Notes: generated by a model not told the origin, from the sequence alone. Positions 45,427 to 53,392 are shown, numbered from the stretch's first letter. The stretch: 64,000 nt of DNA from Bacteroidota bacterium (GCA_016183765.1 JACPEA010000004.1:38533-102532); one strand, 5' to 3'. Program-made: numbers and translations.

Positions 45427-46761
45427 TTATTTGGTGGTGGTTAAGAATTGTAAATAGGTAAGCGTGCTTTTCTGCATGAACTGTGCCTGTGCCAGTAACA
45501 TTTTCTGCTGTGCCAGCTGGTTTTGTGCCATCAGTACATCGGTGGTGTTCACCAGGCCCTGGCTATAGCGGTTGCGGATGATGCGTAAAGCTTCTTCTGC
45601 CTGTTCGGCAGCAGTGGTCTGCTGGCTGATCCGGTAACGGGTGTCGTCCAGCTGGCGTTTGGTTTTACGGATCTCGACCGTACCCTGTTGCAGCTGTTCC
45701 TGTAATTGTTCCTGCAGTTTTGTTTTTTCGAGTGTCTGGGTGGCGGCTTTGTTCTTTGCCTGGTTGCCTTTGAAGATATCCCACGATAACTGGAGGCCTG
45801 CGAAATAGGCATTGGCGCCGAATCCGAAGACCTTTTTATCGTTCAACTGGTAGTTGCCAAAAGCATTGAGTTTGGGCAACATGGAGTTTCGGGTGCTTTT
45901 GATGGCCAGGTCGTAGGCCAATACGGCTGTATTCATGGCCCTGATATCTGAACGTGCGGTTGAAACGCTGTCGGAATAATCAGCCACAGATAATATAACG
46001 GGTTCTGTGCTGTAAACCTGTCCGGCTTCCGTATTCATTAACTGACTCAGTTGGTCTGAGATGTTGCTGATCTGTGATCGGGCCTCGGCAAGCTGTGTCT
46101 CTACTGTTTTTACCTGTACTTCTACCTGTAACAGGTCTGATTTCTGCAGTAATCCCTGCTGGTAGCGGTCGTTGGTGAACCGGTAGATCTCTTTTACGGT
46201 GGCCAGCGCATCCTGTAAAACCTTTACGGCCTCATAGGCGAACTCAAGTTGCAGGTAGGCGTTGGTGACCTGCATGGTAACTGCTTCTTTGGTGCGCTGG
46301 GTTTTGAAAGCGTATACTTCTGATTCTTTCAAGGCCGCTTTGCGCAGAAAAGTCATGTCTGGGTTGAAGAGGGGCTGCTGCACACTCAACTGTGTCATCA
46401 CGTTGGATGTGGCGCCCGGGCTGTTCAGTGTGGCAGGAATAAAATCGCTTGACTGCACCTGTGCCTGCTGTAACTTGAAGCCAAAAGCGGTCAGGGGCTG
46501 GTTGGTGGTAAAACCTGTATAGGAAAGGGTTACCTGTGGCAGCCAGATGGCTTCTGTTTGTTTGAACTGGGAAAGGGAAATCTTTTCAGCGGTTTTGGCA
46601 ATGGTCACCTGGCTGTTTTGCTCCTGTGCCAGTTTAATGGCATCGCTGAGCAGCAGGGGTTTGGGATTGCCCTGTGCTGTAGCAGCTACGGCAGCAAATA
46701 CCGTTGCCAGGGAGAGCGTCCAGGTACGCAGAAAATAAGAAATACGGCTTGTATATGTCAT
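45427..46761 (-). CDS. TolC-family outer-membrane efflux channel
   Basis: About 444 residues from ATG 46759-46761, chosen because a signal peptide starts there (MTYTSRISYFLRTWTLSLAT...AATAQ); an in-frame ATG at 46824 only adds a non-hydrophobic lead. The two-fold repeat of long helices is visible (TVKEIYRFTNDRYQQGLLQKS and ALRIIRNRYSQGLVNTTDV), both with the RYxxGL motif of the family. It completes the tripartite efflux pump. Confidence 0.92.
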   Translation of the reverse strand: MTYTSRISYFLRTWTLSLATVFAAVAATAQGNPKPLLLSDAIKLAQEQNSQVTIAKTAEKISLSQFKQTEAIWLPQVTLSYTGFTTNQPLTAFGFKLQQAQVQSSDFIPATLNSPGATSNVMTQLSVQQPLFNPDMTFLRKAALKESEVYAFKTQRTKEAVTMQVTNAYLQLEFAYEAVKVLQDALATVKEIYRFTNDRYQQGLLQKSDLLQVEVQVKTVETQLAEARSQISNISDQLSQLMNTEAGQVYSTEPVILSVADYSDSVSTARSDIRAMNTAVLAYDLAIKSTRNSMLPKLNAFGNYQLNDKKVFGFGANAYFAGLQLSWDIFKGNQAKNKAATQTLEKTKLQEQLQEQLQQGTVEIRKTKRQLDDTRYRISQQTTAAEQAEEALRIIRNRYSQGLVNTTDVLMAQNQLAQQKMLLAQAQFMQKSTLTYLQFLTTTK

Positions 46762-46850
46762 ATGCTTCTTTTTGTGGAAGCAAAAGTACCAGCCTAAAAA
46801 AGCCTGTACTGTAACATATGTCACATATCCCGTAAGTGAGTTGGGGAACC

Positions 46851-47066
46851 TTAATCCTGCAGTTCTTCGCAGTAGTAACCGGCTTGTTGCAGCAGGTTTT
46901 CGACCGATTGGGCCGACAGTTCCCCTGCTTCTATGCGGAGCACATTATCGCAGTCGTGCATGTCCACATTCCAGCGTTGTATGCCGGGAATGGTTTGTAA
47001 TACCGTTCTGGCCTGGTTAACCAGTTCAGGATTGTGCAGGTTGGTCTTGAAAACGAGGATATTCAT
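46851..47066 (-). CDS. Small HMA-like ferredoxin-fold protein without metal-binding CXXC
   Basis: 71 residues. The pattern MNILVFKTNLHNPELVNQAR...IPGIQRWNVDMHDCDNVLRI...ENLLQQAGYYCEEL matches the beta-alpha-beta-beta-alpha-beta order of heavy-metal-associated domains (Atx1/CopZ-like). The GMxCxxC metal site is absent, so it is unlikely to carry copper in the usual way. It lies within the efflux operon between the membrane protein and the TolC gene. Confidence 0.65.
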   Translation of the reverse strand: MNILVFKTNLHNPELVNQARTVLQTIPGIQRWNVDMHDCDNVLRIEAGELSAQSVENLLQQAGYYCEELQD

Positions 47067-47126
47067 GGTATGGATCGTATTTTCTCTAAAATCTCTATTT
47101 GATCGGGATAGGGAAGCCTGTTTGTG

Positions 47127-47486
47127 CTAATGGATACCTGCATCGGCATCCTGATCCGTTTTACCCCACATGCGGCAACGGTTGCGCCATTCCTGTTTGA
47201 TCTTCTCTTTTTCTTCGGGGGTCATTCCCTGCCATTTCTCCTTCATCCCCTGTTTCCAATGGCTGTTTTTCGGACGGCAGCCCCATCCGCCGCCGCTCCC
47301 GAATAGTATCTTGCTCAGCAGTAACAAACCCAACGCCTGCCAGAAGCTGATCTCCGAAACGCCACTGACGGCCGGTGCCAGTACCTGGTTCCACAATGCC
47401 ATCACCACATAACCCAGCAGGCTGCCAATGACTATGGCCAGTACAATAAAACCTGCAATCTTTTTTATCCAGAATTTCTGATTCAT
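47127..47486 (-). CDS. Two-helix membrane protein of unknown function in the ECF/RND operon
   Basis: 119 residues. Two hydrophobic segments (IAGFIVLAIVIGSLLGYVVM, about 11-30; FWQALGLLLLSKILFG, about 48-63) come before a Gly-rich turn with a cysteine (GSGGGWGCRPKNSHW). The basic C-terminus has MTPEEKEKIKQEWRNRCRMWG. It starts 11 bases after the sigma factor stop. Its place directly after an ECF sigma gene would suit a membrane regulator, but it lacks the zinc motif of classic anti-sigma factors. I do not recognise the family. Confidence 0.7.
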   Translation of the reverse strand: MNQKFWIKKIAGFIVLAIVIGSLLGYVVMALWNQVLAPAVSGVSEISFWQALGLLLLSKILFGSGGGWGCRPKNSHWKQGMKEKWQGMTPEEKEKIKQEWRNRCRMWGKTDQDADAGIH

Positions 47487-47497
47487 GGCAATCTTGT

Positions 47498-48076
47498 TTA
47501 TGTATATAATAATTCGTTCCGCAAACTGCTAAGCCTTTCTCTCAAATGAAGGACGGCGTATCGTTTCCGGCTGAGTAAGGTATTGATGCTGTCTCCCGTC
47601 TGTTCCGAAAGGGTCTTGAACGGGATGCCCTCTATTTCGTTTAATATGAATACGTCCCGTTGTGCCTGCGGCAGCTCGTTCAGCGCGTCGTGAAGTGCTT
47701 CCCAGAAAAGGTTACGCAGGTAATCGGTCTCGGGATTGTTCGATTCGTCGAAGAAGAGGTTGGTCCAGTCAAAACCAGCTTCGTCATCAGCTTCCGTATA
47801 TACATCTTCGAGCAGGTCCGGTTTCCGTTTGCGCTGCCGGTCGGTGATCTTGTTACGGGTAACGGTGAATAACCAGGCCGTCAGTTGTTCAATGGGTTGT
47901 GTATTGCCGATGAACTGGTAGAATACATCCTGCAGGATATCTTCGGCATCCGCTTCATTGGTTACCCTTTTACGGATAAACCCCATCAACCGTTTGCTGT
48001 ACGTGTTGATGACGTCGGTGATCATATTCCTTCGGGTTTCGACCATTTGGGCAGGTATCGTCAACGCCTTATTCAT
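47498..48076 (-). CDS. ECF-type RNA polymerase sigma factor
   Basis: 192 residues. Region 2 (LMGFIRKRVTNEADAEDILQDVFYQF) binds the -10 element, and region 4 (ALNELPQAQRDVFILNEIEGIPFKTLSEQTGDS) is an HTH for the -35. The linker is acidic. It is the first gene of the RND efflux operon and probably controls it. The start could be Met18 instead of Met1. No clear Bacteroidota promoter or ECF target site is evident upstream. Confidence 0.92.
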   Translation of the reverse strand: MNKALTIPAQMVETRRNMITDVINTYSKRLMGFIRKRVTNEADAEDILQDVFYQFIGNTQPIEQLTAWLFTVTRNKITDRQRKRKPDLLEDVYTEADDEAGFDWTNLFFDESNNPETDYLRNLFWEALHDALNELPQAQRDVFILNEIEGIPFKTLSEQTGDSINTLLSRKRYAVLHLRERLSSLRNELLYT

Positions 48077-48161
48077 TTATAAGAACGGTAGACGGGTAAG
48101 GCAAGGTAATATTTTAGCCCGGGAAAAATTTTAACGGTATAGCGGGAGGAAGTAGCATATC

Positions 48162-48242
48162 GAATATTGAGCAAGGAATGATGAATGTTGGCCGAACTGT
48201 CACTTCAACATTCATCATTCCTTGCTCGTCTGTTCAATATTC
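48162..48242 (-). terminator. Long interrupted hairpin downstream of the sulfatase gene
   Basis: A perfect 22-bp inverted repeat (48169-48190 with 48206-48227, 15-base loop) is extended, after a short bulge, by GAATATT/AATATTC arms at 48162-48168 and 48236-48242. It starts next to the sulfatase stop (48244). The stem includes ATTCATC and ATTCCTT units in 7-bp phase, linking it loosely to the heptamer arrays of the window. It is likely a terminator; a small repetitive element is the alternative. Confidence 0.6.
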
Positions 48243-48243
48243 C

Positions 48244-49794
48244 TCACCTGAGTTCTCCTGCGGCTTCATGGTCGTCGTATTGGTTGCGCAGGCGGAGCAA
48301 TTCTTTTTTCATATCGGCCAGGATGCCCTGGTACTTTTGGTCGTTCACCAGGTTGGTGAGTTCGGCGGGGTCTTTCTGCAGGTCAAACAGCTGCCATTCT
48401 TTAACAGTGTAGAAATAGAGCAGTTTGTAACGGTCGGTTCGAACCCCCACGTGTTGCAATACGGTATGGTCTGCCTTGTATTCATAAAAATGGTAGTAGA
48501 GACTGTTCCTGGGCAATGTTTTAGCGGGGTTTTCGAGAACAGGCCGCAGGCTCAACCCCTGCATGTTGCCAGGTATGGAGGCTCCCGCAACGTCCAGGAT
48601 AGTGGGTGCATAGTCGATGTTCTGCACCAGGGTATTGGTCCTGGTTCCGGGTTTGATATGGCCGGGCCATCTTGCCAGCAAAGGAGACCGCATGGAAATA
48701 TCGTACATCCATCGCTTATCGAACCAGCCGTTCTGACCAAGATAAAAACCCTGGTCTGATGTGTAGATCACCAGGGTATTGCTGGCCAGTCCGCTCTTGT
48801 CCAGGTAATCCAGTACCCTGCCGATATTCTCGTCAACCGATGCCACGCAGGCCAGGTAGTCCTGCATGTACCACTGGTATTTCAGTTGTAACAGTTCTTT
48901 TCCCTGCGGACGCAGTTTGCGGATGGTTTCACCACGTTCCTTGTAGATCTCTATGAAACGTTTTCTTTCTGCAACCGGTACGCGGTTGATGATGGACCGG
49001 TAATAATTGATCTCTGCAGAATCGGGTTGTAACCAGGGGATATCCATCAGGTAAGCGGGATCCACTTTCAGGTCGCTGGATAGTTTCATGTCGGGCAGGA
49101 TGCTCATGGTCTGCAAACGCCAGGCAGCACCCCGTCCTGTGGTGTCCGTGTACAGGCTTGCCGGTTCGGGGAAGGTTTTGGTATGGTATAATTCCAGATA
49201 ACGCAGGGAAGGGAAGAAATAACGATGCGGTGCTTTGTGATGTAACAACAGCATAAAGGGTTTGGTGCTGTCTCTTTTTTCCTGCAGCCACTGTAAAGAT
49301 TCATCCGTGATCACATCGGTGGCATAACCATGAGAGGTGCTGGTATCGCCATTCATGTGGATGATGCGGGGCTCATAGTATTGCCCCTGTCCGGGCAGTA
49401 TCTTCCAGTAATCAAACCCGGTAGGGTAAGTGCTGAGATGCCATTTGCCGATCACGGCTGTCTGGTAACCGGCCTGTTGCATCAGTTTGGGCATGGTCTG
49501 CTGTGAGCCGTCAAAACGGGAACGGTTGTCGATAAAACCGTTCTTATGCGAATGAAGGCCTGTAAGCAGGGTAGCCCTTGCGGGTCCGCAGATGGAATTA
49601 CCCACAAATGATCGGGTAAAGAGGATACCTTCTTTTGCCAGCCTGTCGATATTGGGAGTGTGGATCAGTGTTTTGTTATAGGCACTGATAGCGTTGGCGT
49701 CGTGGTCATCACTCATGATATAGAGGATGTTGGTTTTTTGCTGACCCATTGCGAGTAATGGAATCAGGCCAAGCAGGATAAACAGTTGTTTCAT
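48244..49794 (-). CDS. Secreted sulfatase (alkaline-phosphatase superfamily)
   Basis: 516 residues. Signal peptide (about 1-18). Metal-binding aspartates D29/D30 (YIMSDDHDANAI) and the sulfatase motif CGPAR at 69-73; C69 must be converted to formylglycine by a maturase, which is not encoded in the window. Other conserved parts: IGKWHLSTYPTGFDYW and LLLHHKAPHRYFFPS. It hydrolyses sulfate esters, probably on glycans, in the periplasm or outside. No glycoside hydrolase or Sus pair adjoins it. Confidence 0.92.
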   Translation of the reverse strand: MKQLFILLGLIPLLAMGQQKTNILYIMSDDHDANAISAYNKTLIHTPNIDRLAKEGILFTRSFVGNSICGPARATLLTGLHSHKNGFIDNRSRFDGSQQTMPKLMQQAGYQTAVIGKWHLSTYPTGFDYWKILPGQGQYYEPRIIHMNGDTSTSHGYATDVITDESLQWLQEKRDSTKPFMLLLHHKAPHRYFFPSLRYLELYHTKTFPEPASLYTDTTGRGAAWRLQTMSILPDMKLSSDLKVDPAYLMDIPWLQPDSAEINYYRSIINRVPVAERKRFIEIYKERGETIRKLRPQGKELLQLKYQWYMQDYLACVASVDENIGRVLDYLDKSGLASNTLVIYTSDQGFYLGQNGWFDKRWMYDISMRSPLLARWPGHIKPGTRTNTLVQNIDYAPTILDVAGASIPGNMQGLSLRPVLENPAKTLPRNSLYYHFYEYKADHTVLQHVGVRTDRYKLLYFYTVKEWQLFDLQKDPAELTNLVNDQKYQGILADMKKELLRLRNQYDDHEAAGELR

Positions 49795-49815
49795 GATGGG
49801 GGTGTTCGTGAGTTG

Positions 49816-49950
49816 TCAATGGGCAATGGTGAATGGTGAATCGTGAGTAGGGAGTAAGGGATATAGATTGATGTATAATAGGGGGTCATTCACAATTCAC
49901 CATTGCCCATTACCTACTAACCACTCCCTACTCACGATTCACCACTCACG
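49816..49950. repeat. Two opposed arrays of phased 7-bp repeats
   Basis: Left array (49816-49857): TCAATGG, GCAATGG, TGAATGG, TGAATCG, TGAGTAG, GGAGTAA, all in 7-bp phase. Right array (49888-49950): ATTCACA, ATTCACC, ATTGCCC, ATTACCT, ACTAACC, ACTCCCT, ACTCACG, ATTCACC, ACTCACG. The left array read on the other strand gives the same units as the right. A 17-bp pair (49818-49834 with 49895-49911) and a 21-bp pair (49835-49855 with 49923-49943) are exact but crossed in order (A-B-A'-B'), so they cannot form one simple hairpin. Confidence 0.75.
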
Positions 49951-50010
49951 CGAAACAAATTACTGCTTTTATGATAACGGCGTAACTTTAGGATCTGAAA
50001 AAACAGACTT

Positions 50011-50916
50011 ATGGAATTTGGCCGTGTGCCCGAATCTGAATTGGGAAATATTGATTTTCGTTTAGCGGCCGAACCCGTTTTTAACCAGGCGGTACTACCG
50101 GGTAAACCGGTTGCTGATCCCAAAGTGTACTTAGGTTGTGCCAAATGGGGTAGGACCGAATGGGTGGGAAAGATTTATCCACCCAAGACAAAAGAAAAAG
50201 ATTTTCTGTCGCATTACGTAAAACATTACAACAGTATTGAACTGAATGCCACACATTATAAAGTGTATGGTGCTGAAGCCATTACTAAATGGGCAGAGAA
50301 GGCGGGCGACAGGGATTTTGTATTCTGTCCGAAAATGTACCAGGGCGTTACACACAGGGGAACTTTGCTGAACAAGGATTTTATCACTTCCGGGTTCCTG
50401 CGTGGTATTGTGGCTTTTGAAAAACACCTGGGCCCTGTGTTTGTTCAGGTAAGTGATGCTTTCAGTACCCGTCGTAAAGAGGAGCTGTTCCGTTTTCTGC
50501 AATCGCTGCCCACGGATATGCAGTTTTTCCTGGAGGTGCGGCATCCCGATTGGTTTTCGGATGAACAGGTCCGGACGGAGCTGTTTGATTTTCTCCGCTC
50601 CATCCGGATGGGGATCGTGATCACCGATACCAGTGGCAGGAGGGACTGTGCACATATGCACCTGACAGTGCCCAAGGCATTTATCCGGTATGTGGGCAAC
50701 AGCCTGCATCCGACGGATTATACAAGGGTGGACGATTGGATTAACCGCATGCAGTACTGGCTCAACAACGGGTTGGAGGAACTGTACTTTTTCATGCATA
50801 TGCACGACGAAGCCTATTCACCTGAACTGACAGTGTACATGGTGGATAAGCTGAATGCGGCTTGCGGACTGAACCTGACCAAGCCGGCGTTTTTGCCACC
50901 GACTACTTTATTCTGA
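50011..50916 (+). CDS. DUF72 (YecE-like) family protein
   Basis: 301 residues of the DUF72 TIM-barrel family, whose function is not settled. The core begins KVYLGCAKWGRTEWVGKIYP and continues with HYNSIELNATHYKVYG, FCPKMYQGVTH and VQVSDAFSTRRKEEL, matching YecE landmarks (GTSGW-type start, NTVE/ELN-type motif, and the EVRHPDWF stretch with catalytic-looking Glu and Arg). A 40-residue N-terminal extension precedes the core. No signal peptide. A TAACTTTA box, close to TAnnTTTG, lies at 49983-49990. It stands 17 bases upstream of the frameshifted lipoprotein gene. Confidence 0.88.
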   Translation: MEFGRVPESELGNIDFRLAAEPVFNQAVLPGKPVADPKVYLGCAKWGRTEWVGKIYPPKTKEKDFLSHYVKHYNSIELNATHYKVYGAEAITKWAEKAGDRDFVFCPKMYQGVTHRGTLLNKDFITSGFLRGIVAFEKHLGPVFVQVSDAFSTRRKEELFRFLQSLPTDMQFFLEVRHPDWFSDEQVRTELFDFLRSIRMGIVITDTSGRRDCAHMHLTVPKAFIRYVGNSLHPTDYTRVDDWINRMQYWLNNGLEELYFFMHMHDEAYSPELTVYMVDKLNAACGLNLTKPAFLPPTTLF

Positions 50917-50933
50917 TCATGTAAAAAAGGGTT

Positions 50934-51484
50934 ATGAAAAAATATCTGATCATGTCTCTGATACTACTGCTGGCTGGTTGCTCCGGCACACGGGTTCTGC
51001 ATACTGAAACAGGTGATAATGCAGACCTGACCCGGTACCAGCGCTTTGATTTTTTCCAGGTAAAAGCATCCGGCGATACAGTAAGTGCCTTGTTCACTGA
51101 GCGGATCAATGTATTAAAAGAAGCCATTACGGTGGAAATGGAGCGCCGGGGTATCATTACACTACTAACCATCCTCAGTTGCTGGTTAATATCGGCATCC
51201 GTATCAAGGAAGAAGTGCAGACAAGGGAGACCGACTGGCGTACTGATGGCGCTCCCCGTTATATCGGCCAGCGTAATTACAGCTGGAAAAGCGAATCGAT
51301 AGAAGTAGGCCGTTATCATGAAGGCACAGTTGCCATTCACCTGGTGGATGCCGCCGAGAACAAAATGGTGTGGAGAGGTATTGTACGCGGCATTGTTCCG
51401 GAGAACCAGAAGAATGTACAGGCTGAAGTGCAGAAAGGCATCAGTATGCTGTTTGATAAGTTTCCTGTTCCGAAAAAACAATAA
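50934..51484 (+). pseudogene. Frameshifted DUF4136-type lipoprotein
   Basis: The first frame gives a lipoprotein start (MKKYLIMSLILLLAGCSG, lipobox C16) and continues to ...AITVEMERRG. The protein is then continued only in a frame shifted by one base (YHYTTNHPQLLVNIGIRIKE through PRYIGQRNYSWKS to PVPKKQ, ending 51484). One extra G in the GGGG run at 51148-51151 would restore a single reading frame of about 183 residues with typical DUF4136 features. Either the gene is a recent pseudogene or the base is a sequencing error; both halves otherwise look intact. Function of the family: envelope lipoprotein, role unclear. Confidence 0.75.
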
Positions 51485-51494
51485 AGGTTCCTGT

Positions 51495-52775
51495 TTACCT
51501 GATCTCATACAATTCTTCCCAACGTGTGGTATAGCGTGGGCTGCGCAGTTCCTGGCGCATCTTCCAGTTGCGGGTAGTGCCCGAAGCAGCAAACTTGAGT
51601 ACGTCATCACGCATGGCGAAGTTCACATTGTCGATCATGCTCATCAGCATGCGGTTCCTGTTGCCGGAGGGTTCATTAAAAAGGTTGCCTTGTATGGAAC
51701 TGTCGGGAACGATACCGCTTAACATGACCCCCGCTTTCTTATACACTTTGGTGTGATCGTATAACCGCTCTGCCAGCGATACGGCTGGTTTGATGAGTTC
51801 ATGCGTACAGGAAGTGGCCAGTGGCAGGATAATATGGCTGCTGATGGTGGGTCCGTGTCTGAAATGGGTGCTGTGCGTCTGCTCGCGCGGCACCACGAAT
51901 ACACTGATGGTATTGGCCGCGCTGTGTTGCCTGCGTAATTTTTCTGCAGCACGGGATGTGTAAGTGGCGATGGCTTCCTTGATGTCTTTCAGGTTGTTCA
52001 CCGGGCTGCCGAACATACGTGTGGTAGCGATCATTTTTTTGTTCACCAGTTCATCCAGCATATGTATGCTCTCGATGCCTTTGAGTTCGCGTACCAGTCT
52101 GGCGCCGGTTACCCCACCCAGGTGTTTGGTGGCCCAGTTGATGTCTTTGATGCTGAGGTCATATGCGTTATTGATATTGCTGTTGCGGAGTTTTACCGAG
52201 TATTGGTGTCCAATGCCCCATACCTCTTCAATGGGCGTTCGTTGCAGTGCCTGCTCGGTTTTCCGGGGGGTGTCGAGTACGAGTACGCAGTTGGTGACCT
52301 GTTTGTGTTTTTTGGCCAGGCGGTTGGCCACTTTGCTCAGCACTTTGGTGGGCGCCACACCGATGGATACCTGTATGCCCGTCCATTGCTCCACGGTCCT
52401 GCGCAGGTGCAGTGCAAATACCGGTAATTCTTCATTCGGTATATGCGAGAGATCGAGAAAACATTCGTCGACCGAGTATACTTCCACAGTATTCCGGGGA
52501 AGCTGCATGCGCAGGGTTTCCATTACGCGCCAGCTGAGGTCGCCGTAAAGATTGTAGTTGGAAGAAAAAGTGGCCACACCATATTTTTCTATCAGCGGTT
52601 TGGCTTTGAAATAAGGGCCGGCCATTTCAACACCCAATGCTTTGGCTTCATCACTTCGGGAGATGATGCAGCCGTCGTTGTTGCTGAGTACCACCACGGG
52701 CCGGTGCTGCAGGTCCGGCCTGAACAGGCGTTCGCAGGAGCAGTAAAAACTGTTGCAGTCGACGATGGCTTTCAT
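51495..52775 (-). CDS. umuC: DNA polymerase V catalytic subunit UmuC (Y-family)
   Basis: 426 residues. Translesion polymerase of the Y family. Metal ligands D6 (MKAIVDCNSFYCSCERLF) and D103/E104 (VYSVDECFLDLS), steric-gate region near SFYCSCE, and the Y-family helix-hairpin-helix after TPIEEVWGIGHQYSVKL. The little-finger domain follows (LVNKKMIATTRMFGSPV), as does the UmuC-specific C-terminus. It pairs with umuD upstream (137-bp gap). It is expected to be SOS-controlled; the gap carries a hairpin and a heptamer array. Confidence 0.95.
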   Translation of the reverse strand: MKAIVDCNSFYCSCERLFRPDLQHRPVVVLSNNDGCIISRSDEAKALGVEMAGPYFKAKPLIEKYGVATFSSNYNLYGDLSWRVMETLRMQLPRNTVEVYSVDECFLDLSHIPNEELPVFALHLRRTVEQWTGIQVSIGVAPTKVLSKVANRLAKKHKQVTNCVLVLDTPRKTEQALQRTPIEEVWGIGHQYSVKLRNSNINNAYDLSIKDINWATKHLGGVTGARLVRELKGIESIHMLDELVNKKMIATTRMFGSPVNNLKDIKEAIATYTSRAAEKLRRQHSAANTISVFVVPREQTHSTHFRHGPTISSHIILPLATSCTHELIKPAVSLAERLYDHTKVYKKAGVMLSGIVPDSSIQGNLFNEPSGNRNRMLMSMIDNVNFAMRDDVLKFAASGTTRNWKMRQELRSPRYTTRWEELYEIR

Positions 52776-52777
52776 GA

Positions 52778-52812
52778 CAATGGTTGATGGTTACTTGATA
52801 ATTGGTGAAATG
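52778..52812. repeat. Phased heptamer array between umuD and umuC
   Basis: Units CAATGGT, TGATGGT, TACTTGA, TAATTGG, TGAAATG in 7-bp phase, starting 3 bases before the umuC start codon. They resemble the CAATGG-type units at 49816-49836. Confidence 0.45.
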
Positions 52813-52860
52813 GTTTTCAGGCAAGCTGCGTTTCTGCTCTGCCCAACGAGGGGCGGAACG

Positions 52861-52897
52861 GTGCCGTGTGCGACGCAACGGATGCTGCACACGGCAC
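52861..52897 (-). other. Hairpin in the umuD-umuC gap
   Basis: A perfect 11-bp inverted repeat GTGCCGTGTGC/GCACACGGCAC with a 15-base loop, 16 bases after the umuD stop and before umuC. There is no T-run. It may lower or uncouple umuC expression. Confidence 0.5.
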
Positions 52898-52912
52898 TGT
52901 GGCCGGGCCCTG

Positions 52913-53344
52913 TCAAATGGTTCTGATAGAATGTACAACCACGCCCCATACTGCGTAACTGCTGAACTCATCCACCTGAATATTGCCGTATTTTTTGTTT
53001 TCGGCCGCCAGTGTGGCGCCTTTGATCTGTACCTGTAAACGCCGCACCAGTAGCTCGCCATTGAGTATGGCCACGATGATCTTCCCGTTCACCGCCTTGA
53101 TGCTCCGGTCAACGATCAGCACATCACCGCTGAAGATGCCGGCATCTGTCATGGCATCGCTGTTCATGCGGAAGAAAAAAGTGGCCGGTTTGTTGCGGAT
53201 CAGCTGTTCGTTCAGGTCAATGCCGCGTTCCATATAATCATCGGCCGCGGCACCAAAACCGGTGGCGTTGGCAGTGGGGATGTTCCACTGATTGAATTTC
53301 TTGGAGCCCTTGTAGGCGGCTCCGTACCATGTTTCCCCGTCCAT
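52913..53344 (-). CDS. umuD: UmuD-like S24 peptidase subunit with substituted catalytic lysine
   Basis: 143 residues. Partner of UmuC in error-prone repair. The family start is recognisable (ATGFGAAADDYMERGIDLN equals the E. coli segment before and after its cleavage site), and Ser62 (MNSDAMTDAG) matches catalytic Ser60. The usual lysine of the Ser/Lys dyad (E. coli K97, VKKLQ) is arginine here: codons for VRRLQ, R101. The cleavage dipeptide is Thr-Gly rather than Cys-Gly or Ala-Gly. Self-cleavage may therefore be lost or altered. The short 5' leader and the palindrome at 53365-53377 point to tight control. Confidence 0.9.
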   Translation of the reverse strand: MDGETWYGAAYKGSKKFNQWNIPTANATGFGAAADDYMERGIDLNEQLIRNKPATFFFRMNSDAMTDAGIFSGDVLIVDRSIKAVNGKIIVAILNGELLVRRLQVQIKGATLAAENKKYGNIQVDEFSSYAVWGVVVHSIRTI

Positions 53345-53360
53345 ATAAATTAAATTTTGC

Positions 53361-53392
53361 TATGCTAAATTATTTAGTAAATTTATGCTAAA
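53361..53392 (-). promoter_or_regulatory. Operator/promoter candidate of umuD
   Basis: A perfect 13-bp palindrome CTAAATTATTTAG (53365-53377) overlaps the minus-strand -7 candidate TAATTTAG (53365-53372). TATGCTAAA occurs as a direct repeat at 53361-53369 and 53384-53392, 23 bases apart. This is a plausible SOS or autoregulatory repressor site between divergent umuD and a 2H-phosphoesterase gene. Confidence 0.5.

Noticed and set aside
48425..48445. GGTTCGAAC string resembling a tRNA T-arm
   Set aside because: No acceptor, D or anticodon arms around it; it is within the sulfatase gene.
48244..49794. Sulfatase as part of a glycan utilisation locus
   Set aside because: Neighbours are an efflux operon and a repeat-filled gap; no Sus genes or hydrolases are adjacent.
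49816..49950. CRISPR array
   Set aside because: Repeat units are only 7 bp, adjoining and without unique spacers, and there are no cas genes.
50934..51484. Programmed ribosomal frameshift in the DUF4136-type gene
   Set aside because: The GGGG run lacks a slippery heptamer and a following stem-loop, so mutation or read error is simpler.
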